Origin: Candidatus Alcium sp. F082
Lineage (GTDB): Bacteria > Bacteroidota > Bacteroidia > Bacteroidales > F082
Length of the DNA stretch: 64,000 nucleotides
Reading direction: 5' to 3'
Assembly (NCBI GenBank): GCA_001543395.1
Contig: LPNG01000009.1
Span: 1 to 64,000 of the forward strand
Shown here: piece by piece, positions 1 through 8,332 of the stretch
Layout of the letters: every line of letters starts with the position of its first letter
Numbering within the stretch: the first letter of the stretch is position 1
Notes under the pieces: model-generated
The model's database searches: none
What the model was told of the DNA's origin: nothing
What the model saw: the letters and a program-made list of their open reading frames with translations, nothing else
Position numbers and translations under genes: made by a program

Positions 1-1
1 C

Positions 2-88
2 GTCAAAAGGGACGAAGCTTATCAACGAAACTACATGATATTTACTCCTACACAAAAAAACTTTCAAAAAGCCATTGCCAATTCATAA
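2..88 (+). CDS. C-terminal end of an unidentified protein (partial)
   Basis: An open frame enters from the left edge of the window and ends at a TAA at 86-88, giving about 28 residues that end in QKAIANS. It is too short to assign a function. It is called because it reads naturally as a protein tail and stops just before the repeat region. It could also be chance, since its start lies outside the window. Confidence 0.35.
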   Translation, partial: VKRDEAYQRNYMIFTPTQKNFQKAIANS

Positions 89-108
89 GAATAGATAGGA
101 ATTTATCT

Positions 109-340
109 CACGCAGAATTCGTAGAATTATATGAAGCGCAAAGCGGCGTGTAATTTCGCACGCAGAATCCGCTGAACTATATGAAGCGCGAAGCGACGCC
201 AAGTTTGCGTCCAGCAGGTTCTGCGAGTTCTGCGGATTCTGCGTGAAACAATCGCGTCCGGCAGGTTCTGCGAGTTCTGCGGATTCTGCGTGAAACAATC
301 GCGTCCGGCAGGTTCAGCGAATTCAGCGGATTCTGCGTGC
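109..340. repeat. Inverted arrays of a 47-50 bp repeat
   Basis: Three direct copies of a 47 bp unit start at 214, 261 and 308 with core TTCTGCGGATTCTGCGTG. Two copies of the same family, about 50 bp apart (cores at 111 and 161), lie to the left in opposite orientation. CACGCAGAATCCGCTGAA at 159-176 is the exact reverse complement of bases near 322-339. The block fills the gap between the partial CDS and nnrDE and abuts the nnrDE stop codon. A short relative, ACGCAGAAT repeated three times, lies after gcvP. It encodes no convincing protein; the ORF-track entries here are translated repeats. Confidence 0.8.
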
Positions 341-348
341 AAAAAAAA

Positions 349-1857
349 TCACTTCGCGTGAAGCGCAGCGTATGCCTTTCCCAGATGCTCCGTGATGTCA
401 GAAGCAATCAAAGCCTCCTGCCCTATCTCGTCGGCGGCAAGGTCGCCAGCGAGGCCGTGGAGATAGACGCCCAACACGGCAGCTTCCTCAGGTGAATAGC
501 GTTGTGCCAAGAGCGAGAGGATGATGCCCGTCAGCACGTCGCCGCTACCCGCCGTGGCCATGCCGGGATTGCCCGTGGTGTTGAAGAAGATGGTGCTATT
601 GGGCATCGCGACAGTGGTGTGTGCACCTTTTACGATGACGACGAGGTTATATTTGATAGCCAGCTCGCGCTGTTTTTCAAGGCGCTCGAATGAGGTCGAG
701 GTCTTCCCCATCAAACGTTCAAACTCCTTAGGATGCGGCGTCAGTATCGTTTTGGCAGGCAGGAAGGGCAGCCAAGTCGGGTTGTCGGAGAGGATGTTCA
801 AGGCATCGGCATCCATAACGAGCGGCACTTGCACCTCTTGGATGAGGCGTTTCAAGGCGCGGACGGTGTCATCCGCCTTGCCCAAGCCCGGACCCACGCC
901 CACAGCGGTATAGGCATCCAGATGTCCAAACGATGAGAAGCAGGTTTCGGAATCATCACCATCAATCATCGCCTCGGGGATGGCGGTCTGCAAAGGCAGT
1001 TGCGCCACCTTGGGCAAGTGTACACTCAGCAGGCCTACACCCGTGCGCAGACAGGCTTTCGCGCCCAGCAAAGCCGCGCCCGTCTTACCTTCGGAGCCAG
1101 CAATCAGCAAAGCGTGACCGTATGTGCCTTTATGAGAGTATTTCGTGCGCGTGTGCAAAATCGGCCTCACCATCGCCTTGACGGTCAGCAGGTTGTTGGT
1201 CTCCACCTCTTCCAGATAGCGTGGATGTAGGCCGATGTCCAACACCTCGAAGCGACCCACATACGGGTCGTTTTCGGGCAAGAGGAAGGCCAACTTGGGG
1301 TTTTGGAAAGTCAGTGTGTAGTCGGCCTTGAAGATGAAGCCCAAGGCACTAGGCTCGTCGGCGAAGAGGCCCGAAGGGATGTCGATAGCCACACGGATGG
1401 CCTTGCTCTGGTTGAGGTAAGCAATCAGGTCGGCGGTCATGCCCTGCGGAGGACGGTTGAGGCCCGAGCCGAAGATGGCGTCGACCACCACATCGTTGAC
1501 ATCGACTTTCGGGAAGTCGTCCTCGGTGAGAATGTCGAACATCGGCACCTTGGTCTCATTCACGAGGCGGTAGTAGTTCACCTCGCAGTCGTGGCTCATG
1601 CGGTCGCTGTGACGCACCATAAACACCTGTGGGACAATCTCTTGTTCATTGAGCAGTCGGGCCACCACGAGGCCGTCGCCGCCGTTGTTGCCCATGCCGC
1701 AGAAGATCTTGATGGTCTTGTCGCGCGGCGTGCGGCGATAAAGCCACTCAAAGACTTTCGTGGCCGCCCGTTCCATCAGGTCGACGGACTCGATGGGTTC
1801 GTTTTCTATCGTGTATTTGTCCGCTTCGCGGATTTGTTCGACTGAGAGGATTTTCAT
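349..1857 (-). CDS. nnrDE: Bifunctional NAD(P)H-hydrate epimerase / ADP-dependent NAD(P)H-hydrate dehydratase
   Basis: This enzyme repairs hydrated NAD(P)H. The N-terminal YjeF_N domain (about residues 1-215) epimerises R- to S-NAD(P)HX, and the C-terminal ribokinase-like domain (about 225-500) dehydrates the S form using ADP. Visible signatures are GMGNNGGDGLVVARLL in the epimerase half and TPHPKEFERL and NPGMATAGSGDVLTGI in the dehydratase half. At 502 residues it has the normal length of the bacterial fusion. The start MKILSVEQIREAD is typical of the family. The gene stands alone; the YD-repeat gene upstream is transcribed in the same direction after a 71 bp gap. Confidence 0.93.
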   Translation of the reverse strand: MKILSVEQIREADKYTIENEPIESVDLMERAATKVFEWLYRRTPRDKTIKIFCGMGNNGGDGLVVARLLNEQEIVPQVFMVRHSDRMSHDCEVNYYRLVNETKVPMFDILTEDDFPKVDVNDVVVDAIFGSGLNRPPQGMTADLIAYLNQSKAIRVAIDIPSGLFADEPSALGFIFKADYTLTFQNPKLAFLLPENDPYVGRFEVLDIGLHPRYLEEVETNNLLTVKAMVRPILHTRTKYSHKGTYGHALLIAGSEGKTGAALLGAKACLRTGVGLLSVHLPKVAQLPLQTAIPEAMIDGDDSETCFSSFGHLDAYTAVGVGPGLGKADDTVRALKRLIQEVQVPLVMDADALNILSDNPTWLPFLPAKTILTPHPKEFERLMGKTSTSFERLEKQRELAIKYNLVVIVKGAHTTVAMPNSTIFFNTTGNPGMATAGSGDVLTGIILSLLAQRYSPEEAAVLGVYLHGLAGDLAADEIGQEALIASDITEHLGKAYAALHAK

Positions 1858-1928
1858 GGCGTCTTATTTTGGTATCGGCTTCGCCGAGAAATCGTTCAAA
1901 AATCTTTCAAAAAATTATCGTTTTTGGT

Positions 1929-3254
1929 TTACTCGTAATACTCATAGCGATACACACTGAAATAATACTCATACAAATCTGCCCCTGGCATCCATTGAAT
2001 GTGCGCTATGCAATTGTCATGGTCGTCAAAGAAAAACAGGCTCTCGTGTGAAAAATCATAGTTTTCTCCATTATAAATAGCGTAATAAGAATAATAATCC
2101 GTGTCTTTATGATACTGCCATACTTGCTTATGAAATTCCGAATTACGATAAGCAATTCTTTCTTTTTCCACTTGCCTACCCAATTCATCATACTTGTATT
2201 TTATTACCTCTAATGGAACGGCATCATCGTTTTTGAAATACTCATATTTGGTCACCCGGCCAAAGTCATCATAATTATATAGTGATACCGATTTGCCAAA
2301 ATTGTCTCTTTGAACATATCTTTCTTTTACAGGGAGCCCTTTGTCGTTACGATTAATTACTCTCTCGTACTTTATCTTTTCTTTTTTCCTAACTGGAATC
2401 ACCTTATAATTAACATAATCAACAACTTGCCCCGTTGAATCCGTTTCTTGCCATCTATCTTCATCAGACCTAATATCTGTATGCCACCTTCTTACTTCCC
2501 TGCATATTTCTTTTACAATACTATCATTTCTATCATATCTGTACCTTATTCTTCTTTCAATTACATCTTCCAAGCCTGTGTTCTCCCTCCGCTCAAAAAC
2601 AACATTCCCTTTCGAATCATATTCCCAATAAAACTTAGGATCTCTATTTATAACACAACCATGTCCCTCCGACTTGCGCAAAACACCATTTTTGTCATAC
2701 TTCAGTGTGAAATGCTCGCGTATTTCCTCACCCACAATGACTTTGCGTTCCAACAGCCGACCTTCAGAATCGTAGGTCCAATGTTCTGAACGATTCTGAC
2801 GCCTTTCTTCCACAAGTCTTCCCACTTCATCAAATTTATATGAATAATAAATGGTATCGTTAGGCGCATTGCCATCATCAATTATCATTTTCAACAAATG
2901 TCCGAGATTATCATACTCATTATAATAGAAAACATCACCCAATCTTGTGTAATTTCCCAATGAATCATACTCTCTACAATAATAGTACTTTCTGTCTTTT
3001 ACAGTATTACTATTAATGCTGTCCGCAAATCGAATCAGCCTATCAACATCAAATCCACATTGATAAAAACGATTCATGAAAACATCGTGGTTGACGGAAT
3101 CGCAAACATCAAAATCATAAGAAAACAACTCATATCTCTTGACCTTGCCTTGCAAACCATCCTTTTCCCAATCCGTCTTTTGGCCAAGGGTTTCTCCGAC
3201 AAAAGCAACTAGGAAGAGAGAAAGGATAATGTATTTCACAGCAAGTTCTTTCAT
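1929..3254 (-). CDS. Secreted YD-repeat (RHS-like) protein
   Basis: A protein of 441 residues with an N-terminal Sec signal peptide (MKELAVKYIILSLFLVAF, cleavage probably near GETLGQ). Most of the mature chain consists of degenerate YD/RHS-type repeats, such as YNEYDNLGHLL, YKFDEVGRLVEE, WTYDSEGRLLER and YNYDDFGRVTKYEYF. YD repeats form beta-sheet shells in RHS and teneurin proteins, but this one lacks a recognisable RHS core end or C-terminal toxin, so toxin function is not supported. It is probably periplasmic or surface-exposed. The gene is clearly more AT-rich than nnrDE or tex, which suggests relaxed selection or recent acquisition. Confidence 0.75.
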   Translation of the reverse strand: MKELAVKYIILSLFLVAFVGETLGQKTDWEKDGLQGKVKRYELFSYDFDVCDSVNHDVFMNRFYQCGFDVDRLIRFADSINSNTVKDRKYYYCREYDSLGNYTRLGDVFYYNEYDNLGHLLKMIIDDGNAPNDTIYYSYKFDEVGRLVEERRQNRSEHWTYDSEGRLLERKVIVGEEIREHFTLKYDKNGVLRKSEGHGCVINRDPKFYWEYDSKGNVVFERRENTGLEDVIERRIRYRYDRNDSIVKEICREVRRWHTDIRSDEDRWQETDSTGQVVDYVNYKVIPVRKKEKIKYERVINRNDKGLPVKERYVQRDNFGKSVSLYNYDDFGRVTKYEYFKNDDAVPLEVIKYKYDELGRQVEKERIAYRNSEFHKQVWQYHKDTDYYSYYAIYNGENYDFSHESLFFFDDHDNCIAHIQWMPGADLYEYYFSVYRYEYYE

Positions 3255-3281
3255 TAATACTAAGATTTTGAACGATTTTAA

Positions 3282-3902
3282 TCAGGATTTTTGACAGATT
3301 TCTTGCGAAGCAATCCTATGAATCACATCTTCAAGTTTTTCTTTCCCCTCAAACAATATCCCCGTAATTCCAAAAGCATTCGCCCCGGCTACATTATTCG
3401 GATTATCATCAATAAAAGCCGTCTCCTCGGCCTTGATGCCGAAGCGTTGCAAAGCCAGTTGGAAAATCCTCGGGTCGGGCTTCATCACCTTCTCGATGCC
3501 CGAAATCACCATGTCTTCCATGAGGTTGAGGATGGGATAGACCGGTCTTACCAAGGCGAAGGTCTCTTCCGACCAGTTGGACAGCCCAAACACACGGAAG
3601 CCTTTGGCTTTCAATTCCTTGACATATTCCTCCATGCCAGGAATCTGTCCGCCCATCATCTTCATGAAGTCGCCGTAGTACAGTTCGATTTCCTTCTTCC
3701 ACTCGGGATACTCGGCAATGAGTTCCGCCGTGCCTTCCGCAATGGGACGGCCGTTGTCGTGCTGGGCATTCCATTCGTAGGTGCAGATGTGGGTGAGGAA
3801 CCATTCGGCCTTGTCCACATCGCCGAAATAAGGGTCATAAAGGTAATGCGGGTTCCAGTCGAGGAGCACGCCGCCGTAGTCGAATATCAGGTTTTTGATC
3901 AT
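3282..3902 (-). CDS. HAD-superfamily (subfamily IA) phosphatase
   Basis: A 206-residue haloacid-dehalogenase-like hydrolase that resembles the YihX-type sugar-phosphate phosphatases. The four HAD motifs are visible: FDYGGVLLDW (nucleophile Asp; the second Asp is replaced by Gly, as in the GNV-type YihX proteins), LSNWS, the lysine in KVMKPDP, and FIDDNPNN with metal-binding acidic residues. A four-helix cap lies between motifs I and II. It is cytosolic and the exact substrate cannot be read. It is divergent from tex and has its own promoter in the shared intergenic region. Confidence 0.88.
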   Translation of the reverse strand: MIKNLIFDYGGVLLDWNPHYLYDPYFGDVDKAEWFLTHICTYEWNAQHDNGRPIAEGTAELIAEYPEWKKEIELYYGDFMKMMGGQIPGMEEYVKELKAKGFRVFGLSNWSEETFALVRPVYPILNLMEDMVISGIEKVMKPDPRIFQLALQRFGIKAEETAFIDDNPNNVAGANAFGITGILFEGKEKLEDVIHRIASQEICQKS

Positions 3903-3917
3903 TGTCTATATTTTGCC

Positions 3918-3926
3918 GCAAAGTTA
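3918..3926 (-). promoter_or_regulatory. Bacteroidota -7 promoter element for the HAD gene
   Basis: On the minus strand this reads TAACTTTGC, matching TAnnTTTGC, 16 bp before the HAD start codon. No clear -33 box was picked out. Confidence 0.5.
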
Positions 3927-3948
3927 ACGAAAAACTCAAAGAAAACCG

Positions 3949-3957
3949 TATTTTTGC
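3949..3957 (+). promoter_or_regulatory. Bacteroidota -7 promoter element for tex
   Basis: TATTTTTGC matches TAnnTTTGC exactly and lies 18 bp upstream of the tex start codon. It is divergent from the HAD promoter about 23 bp away. Confidence 0.6.
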
Positions 3958-3975
3958 ATCTTTAAACCTGAAATT

Positions 3976-6111
3976 ATGCCCAACACCATAGACTTCGCTG
4001 CGCAAATCGCACAGGAACGCAATCTAGCCACGCACCATGTGGCCAATGTCATTCGCCTCTTCGACGAAGGCGCCACCATCCCCTTCATCGCCCGCTACCG
4101 CAAGGAAATGACAGGCACGATGAATGAAGAGAATGTGGCCGCTGTACAAAAACGCCTCGAACAACTCATCGAACTCCAAAAACGCAAGGAAAGCGTCATC
4201 GCCTCCATCCGCGAGCAGGAGAAACTCACACCCGAACTGGAACAGAAGATTCTGAACGCCAAGACCTTGCAAGAAGTTGAGGATTTGTATTTGCCGTACA
4301 AGCCCAAGCGCCGCACCCGCGCTGCCATTGCCCGCGAGAAAGGCCTGGAGCCACTTGCCGCACAAATCATGGCGCAGAATGTGGACTTTGTTGACCGCCT
4401 CGCTGCTCGTTATGTCAACGCAGGCAAAGGCGTCAACGACATCGAGGAAGCCCTGCAAGGTGCCAAGGACATTATGGCCGAATGGGTCTCGGAGAACATC
4501 AACGGGCGCAACCGCATCCGCAAGATCTTCCACATGCAGGGCGACATCAGCTCCGCCGTGGTCAAAGGCAAAGAAGAGGAAGGCAAGACCTACCAGCAGT
4601 ATTTCGACTTCCGCGAGCCGATTTCAGAGGCGCCCTCGCATCGCCTTTTGGCCCTGTTCCGCGCAGAGGAAGAAGGCATGGTGAAGCTGAAAATCAAGGT
4701 GGACGACGACTTTGTGCTCAACTCGCTCGAAAGCATCTTCCTGAAGAACGACAACGAATCGTCGGAGCTCGTGCGCGAAGCCATCGCCGACTCGTGGAAA
4801 CGTCTCCTTGAGCCGAGCATCGAGACCGAAATCCGCAATTATTATAAGGAGAAGGCCGACGAGACCGCCATCCGCGTCTTCGCCGAAAACCTGAAACAGC
4901 TGCTTTTGGCCGCCCCGTTGGGCCAGAAGCGCGTCCTTGCCATCGACCCGGGCTTCCGCACAGGCTGCAAAGTGGTAGTCTTGAGCGAGACGGGAGCCTT
5001 GCTCCACAACGAGACCATCTACCCCCACCCGCCCAAGTCGGACACGGTGGGCGCGATGCGTAAAATCAAGAGCCTCGTGGATGCCTACCGCATCAAAGTC
5101 ATCGCCATTGGCAACGGCACGGCGGGACGCGAGACCGAGGACTTCATCCGCAGCATCAAGTTCGACCGCGACCTGATGGCCGTGATGGTGAGCGAGAGCG
5201 GCGCGTCGGTCTACAGCGCCTCGAAAATCGCCCGCGACGAGTTCCCCGACTACGACATCACCGTGCGCGGCGCGGTCAGCATCGGGCGCCGACTGATGGA
5301 CCCGCTGGCTGAGTTGGTTAAGATCGACCCGAAGAGCATCGGCGTGGGACAGTACCAGCACGATGTGGACCAGAAGAAACTCGGCGAGAGCCTCGACCAG
5401 ACCGTTGAGAGTTGCGTTAACGCCGTCGGCGTGGAGCTCAACACCGCCAGCCAGCAGCTGCTGTCGTATGTCAGCGGTGTAGGTCCCACCCTGGCTTACA
5501 ACATCGTCCACTACCGCGACGAAATCGGCGGCTTCAAGACGCGCCAACAGCTCTATGGCGTGCCGCGCCTCGGCGACAAAGCCTTCGAGCAATGTGCAGG
5601 TTTCCTGCGCATCCATAACGGCGACAATCCGCTGGACCAGAGTGCCGTCCACCCCGAGAGCTACCACATCGTGGAGAAAATGGCCAAGAAACTGGGCGTG
5701 AAAGTGAAAGACCTTATTGGCAACAAGGAACTCATCGCCAAAATCAAGCCTGCTGAGTTTGTAGAAGAGCATTTCGGTTTGGAGACCATAAACGACATCC
5801 TCACCGAGTTGGACAAGCCCGGCCGCGACCCACGTAAGACCTTCGAGGCCTTCGAGTTCGACAAGAACATCCGCGAAGTCAAGGATTTGCGCGTTGGCAT
5901 GACACTCAACGGCATCATCACCAACATCACCGCCTTCGGCGCCTTTGTCGACATCGGCGTGCACCAAGACGGCCTTGTCCACATCAGCCAGATGGCCGAC
6001 CACTACATCAAAGACCCGAATGAGGTGGTGCACCTCAACCAAAAGGTAAAGGTCAAGGTTTTGGAGGTGGATGCCAACAGAAACAGGATTAGTTTGACGA
6101 TGAAAATGTAA
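3976..6111 (+). CDS. tex: Tex family RNA-binding transcription accessory protein
   Basis: A 711-residue Tex protein. The N-terminal helical region carries IARYRKEMTG, the signature of the Tex N domain. It is followed by the YqgF/RNase H-like domain (VLAIDPGFRTGCKVVVL near residue 320), the helix-hairpin-helix segments (LNTASQQLLSYVSGVGPTLA and onwards), and a C-terminal S1 RNA-binding domain (GIITNITAFGAFVDIGVHQD to the end). Tex binds nucleic acid and influences transcription or RNA turnover; it is cytosolic. Length and domain order match the family. It follows a good TAnnTTTG promoter. Confidence 0.95.
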   Translation: MPNTIDFAAQIAQERNLATHHVANVIRLFDEGATIPFIARYRKEMTGTMNEENVAAVQKRLEQLIELQKRKESVIASIREQEKLTPELEQKILNAKTLQEVEDLYLPYKPKRRTRAAIAREKGLEPLAAQIMAQNVDFVDRLAARYVNAGKGVNDIEEALQGAKDIMAEWVSENINGRNRIRKIFHMQGDISSAVVKGKEEEGKTYQQYFDFREPISEAPSHRLLALFRAEEEGMVKLKIKVDDDFVLNSLESIFLKNDNESSELVREAIADSWKRLLEPSIETEIRNYYKEKADETAIRVFAENLKQLLLAAPLGQKRVLAIDPGFRTGCKVVVLSETGALLHNETIYPHPPKSDTVGAMRKIKSLVDAYRIKVIAIGNGTAGRETEDFIRSIKFDRDLMAVMVSESGASVYSASKIARDEFPDYDITVRGAVSIGRRLMDPLAELVKIDPKSIGVGQYQHDVDQKKLGESLDQTVESCVNAVGVELNTASQQLLSYVSGVGPTLAYNIVHYRDEIGGFKTRQQLYGVPRLGDKAFEQCAGFLRIHNGDNPLDQSAVHPESYHIVEKMAKKLGVKVKDLIGNKELIAKIKPAEFVEEHFGLETINDILTELDKPGRDPRKTFEAFEFDKNIREVKDLRVGMTLNGIITNITAFGAFVDIGVHQDGLVHISQMADHYIKDPNEVVHLNQKVKVKVLEVDANRNRISLTMKM

Positions 6112-6152
6112 TTTTGCACCCGATTCGCAATAAAACCAACACAAATCAGTTA

Positions 6153-7037
6153 ATGAAAACAAATCCAAACGAAATGAAACGACACGGAATAATCACCCTT
6201 CTATTATTGGCCTTCATTGCGGCCTCTCCTGCCTTGCTCCATGCCCAAATCATCAAGGGCGAAGTGTTTTTGGGCGGCAATCTTACCCAAGTCGACGGCG
6301 ACGAATGCTACCGCTACAGAAAACTCGGCGTCCACGCTGGAGCCGGTGCCCTAGTGCCTATCACCAATTACCTCGACGCCGGACTCGAGGTGCTCTTTGG
6401 CCAGAAAGGCGCTTACAAACGCGACTCGCTCAACTACCACCTCGGCTATTTCACTGGACGTTACAACTTGACGCTCAACTATGTGGAAGTCCCCGTCATG
6501 CTATACCTCCACGACAGCAGATTCGCTTTCGGCCTCGGTGTCTCCTACGGCCGACTGGTGGGCCTGACCGAGAAGATCGACGGCGTCAATTCAACCATAG
6601 GCATTGGCGACGGACAACTGCATTGGAAAGAAGGCGTTGAGGGCATGCCCGACATCAGCGAGGTGCAGGACATCAAAGAGCTTTCCAACATCATCTACAA
6701 CGCCGGCTATCCGACCACGATACAAGAGAAAGACCTCATCCCGCAACTCGTCGACAATTCCGTCAACTACCGCCCCCACGACTTCAACATCTGTGTCGAC
6801 GTCAAGGCGCGGGTATGGAATGGCCTCTACGCGGAGCTGCGTTACCAGTATTCTCTCGTCCCCATCCGCACCCGTCTGTTCCACAACAAGCTGAACCCCA
6901 ACGAGCTGATCGACGACATCAGGGTGCCTGCCTTGCAGAGACAATACAACAATTCTTATACCCTCAGGCTGGTTTACCTCTTCAACGAACGTCGTAGCAA
7001 AGCCAACCAAGCGGTGAATAAGATGGGCGGACAATAA
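6153..7037 (+). CDS. PorT-like outer-membrane beta-barrel protein
   Basis: About 294 residues with a signal peptide (hydrophobic stretch IITLLLLAFIAASPALL, then HAQ before cleavage). The mature chain alternates glycine- and aromatic-rich strands, including the motifs EVFLGGNLTQVDGDE, GLEVLFGQKGAYK and a final strand YTLRLVYLF, typical of Bacteroidota PorT/OmpW-like eight-stranded barrels. The ORF track extends upstream to a TTG at 6114. The ATG at 6153 is preferred because it gives a normal signal peptide; the ATG at 6174 is equally possible. The role is unknown. It ends one base before the convergent trmN6 gene. Confidence 0.72.
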   Translation: MKTNPNEMKRHGIITLLLLAFIAASPALLHAQIIKGEVFLGGNLTQVDGDECYRYRKLGVHAGAGALVPITNYLDAGLEVLFGQKGAYKRDSLNYHLGYFTGRYNLTLNYVEVPVMLYLHDSRFAFGLGVSYGRLVGLTEKIDGVNSTIGIGDGQLHWKEGVEGMPDISEVQDIKELSNIIYNAGYPTTIQEKDLIPQLVDNSVNYRPHDFNICVDVKARVWNGLYAELRYQYSLVPIRTRLFHNKLNPNELIDDIRVPALQRQYNNSYTLRLVYLFNERRSKANQAVNKMGGQ

Positions 7038-7038
7038 A

Positions 7039-7752
7039 CTAATATCCTAGGTAATAGTCTTTTAAGAATACACTATATTCTTTCGTGAAACCTTTGTCCT
7101 CGTCTCTGATGACAAAGGTTTCCTCTTTTATCTCGGCACTTTTCTCGAGCCCCAACTCCAGATTGACCCGGTTAGGCTCCTTCCCCGCTATCGGAACGAT
7201 GGTCATCCTCTTGTGAAGATAAAGGCCGTAACGCTCCGCAGTATCCAGAAACTCCACTGACACATCGGCGGGCAGCACCAAGGCAAAGCGCCCATCAGGC
7301 TGCATCAAACGGCCGACTTCATGGCATATCGTAGCGTATGACAAGCCTGCGTCGTTGTGCCGTGCCCGGCTCTTGCGCTCCGAGTCGCATTTCGAGAAAC
7401 GGTTGAAGAATGGTGGGTTGGAAACAATGAGGTCGTATCTCTTATCCATTTGGAAATCAACGATATCGACAAAATAGGCCTTCAGATGCTCGCGCCATTG
7501 CGAGGCCTCGAAGTTGACTGTAGCCTCTTCGATAGAGGCCTTGTCGATGTCAACGGCGTCCACGTGCGCCACCCCCTTCTGCGAGAGCATCAGCGGCAGC
7601 AGACCGCAGCCTGTGCCAATATCCAGCACAACATCCGTCGGCTTGACATCGGTCCAGCGCCCCAACAAAATAGCATCGGTGCCCACCTTCATCGTCGAGC
7701 GATGATGGTAGAGGCTGAAATGCTTGAAGTGGAAGGGGCGCGCATCGGTCAT
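7039..7752 (-). CDS. trmN6: tRNA1(Val) (adenine37-N6)-methyltransferase
   Basis: A 237-residue class I SAM methyltransferase of the TrmN6/YfiC family, which methylates A37 of tRNA-Val. The N-terminus FKHFSLYHHRSTMKVGTD is diagnostic. Motif I is LDIGTGCGLLPLML, the acidic motif II is HVDAVDID, and the catalytic motif IV is VSNPPFF (the N6-adenine NPPF/Y signature). The start codon overlaps the rimM stop by 4 bp, so the two form a translation- or RNA-maturation operon read from the rimM promoter. Confidence 0.9.
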   Translation of the reverse strand: MTDARPFHFKHFSLYHHRSTMKVGTDAILLGRWTDVKPTDVVLDIGTGCGLLPLMLSQKGVAHVDAVDIDKASIEEATVNFEASQWREHLKAYFVDIVDFQMDKRYDLIVSNPPFFNRFSKCDSERKSRARHNDAGLSYATICHEVGRLMQPDGRFALVLPADVSVEFLDTAERYGLYLHKRMTIVPIAGKEPNRVNLELGLEKSAEIKEETFVIRDEDKGFTKEYSVFLKDYYLGY

Positions 7753-8273
7753 TGCAAGTACATGTCTATCAGCCCTTCAGGAGCCGTTATCGTTAGTATT
7801 TTCTTGTCCCTGTCGACGTTTTGGATCACCTGATCCAAGATCGGGATAAGGATCTCTTTTTTGCCTTTCATCACCTGCAGGATGGCCTGCGTGGGGTATT
7901 CCAGCACCTCGGCGACGGGACCCAGCTCACCTTTCTCAGTGTCGACCACGGTGAAGCCCACGATCTCATGGAAATAGAACTGCTTGCCGCTGAGCTTGGG
8001 CAGCATCTCCAGAGGCAGGTAGGCCTGCTTGCCGACCAGGTGTTGTGCCGCCTCGATGGTCTTCACGTCCTGTATGGCGATAAAGAACTTGTCGCCATTC
8101 ATCTTGATCTTCTCCACGAAGAAAGGCGTCAGCACCTTGTTGATTTCAAGGAAAAAATGCTTCATCTCGAGGTATGCCGAAGGGTCGTCAGCATCCACCT
8201 TGAGGGTCACCTCCCCTTTCAGGCCATGGGTCTTGGCCACCGTGCCCAGGTAAAAACAATCTTCTTTTTTCAT
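7749..8273 (-). CDS. rimM: Ribosome maturation factor RimM
   Basis: A 174-residue RimM, which binds S19 and aids processing and folding of the 16S rRNA 3' domain. The N-terminal barrel begins with YLGTVAKTHGLKGEVTLKV, the family signature. The C-terminal PRC-barrel contains YFHEIVGFTVVDTEKGELG and ends with ILIPILDQVIQNVD. Length is normal. It is the first gene of the rimM-trmN6 pair and is driven by a divergent promoter shared with the putative metal exporter gene. Confidence 0.95.
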   Translation of the reverse strand: MKKEDCFYLGTVAKTHGLKGEVTLKVDADDPSAYLEMKHFFLEINKVLTPFFVEKIKMNGDKFFIAIQDVKTIEAAQHLVGKQAYLPLEMLPKLSGKQFYFHEIVGFTVVDTEKGELGPVAEVLEYPTQAILQVMKGKKEILIPILDQVIQNVDRDKKILTITAPEGLIDMYLQ

Positions 8274-8283
8274 TGTTTTGGAT

Positions 8284-8315
8284 TTTGCTGCAAAGATAAA
8301 ACTTTTTATTTTTGC
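8284..8315 (+). promoter_or_regulatory. Promoter of the putative metal exporter gene
   Basis: TTTG at 8284-8287 and TATTTTTGC at 8307-8315 are separated by 19 bp, the standard spacing for the Bacteroidota sigma factor. The -7 box ends 17 bp before the preferred start codon at 8333. Confidence 0.65.
8290..8298 (-). promoter_or_regulatory. -7 promoter element for rimM-trmN6
   Basis: On the minus strand it reads TATCTTTGC, matching TAnnTTTGC, 16 bp upstream of rimM. It sits inside the spacer of the divergent promoter on the plus strand, so the two promoters probably compete for polymerase. Confidence 0.6.
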
Positions 8316-8332
8316 GGCTCATTTTTCGACCC

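Noticed and set aside
214-340. Possible CRISPR array
   Set aside because: Copies are adjacent 47 bp tandem units with no unique spacers, an inverted partner block is present, and there are no cas genes nearby.
4624-6168. 514-residue minus-strand ORF opposite tex
   Set aside because: It is the antisense shadow of tex. The translation is compositionally odd (Val/His/Asp-rich), and tex has all family motifs on the plus strand.
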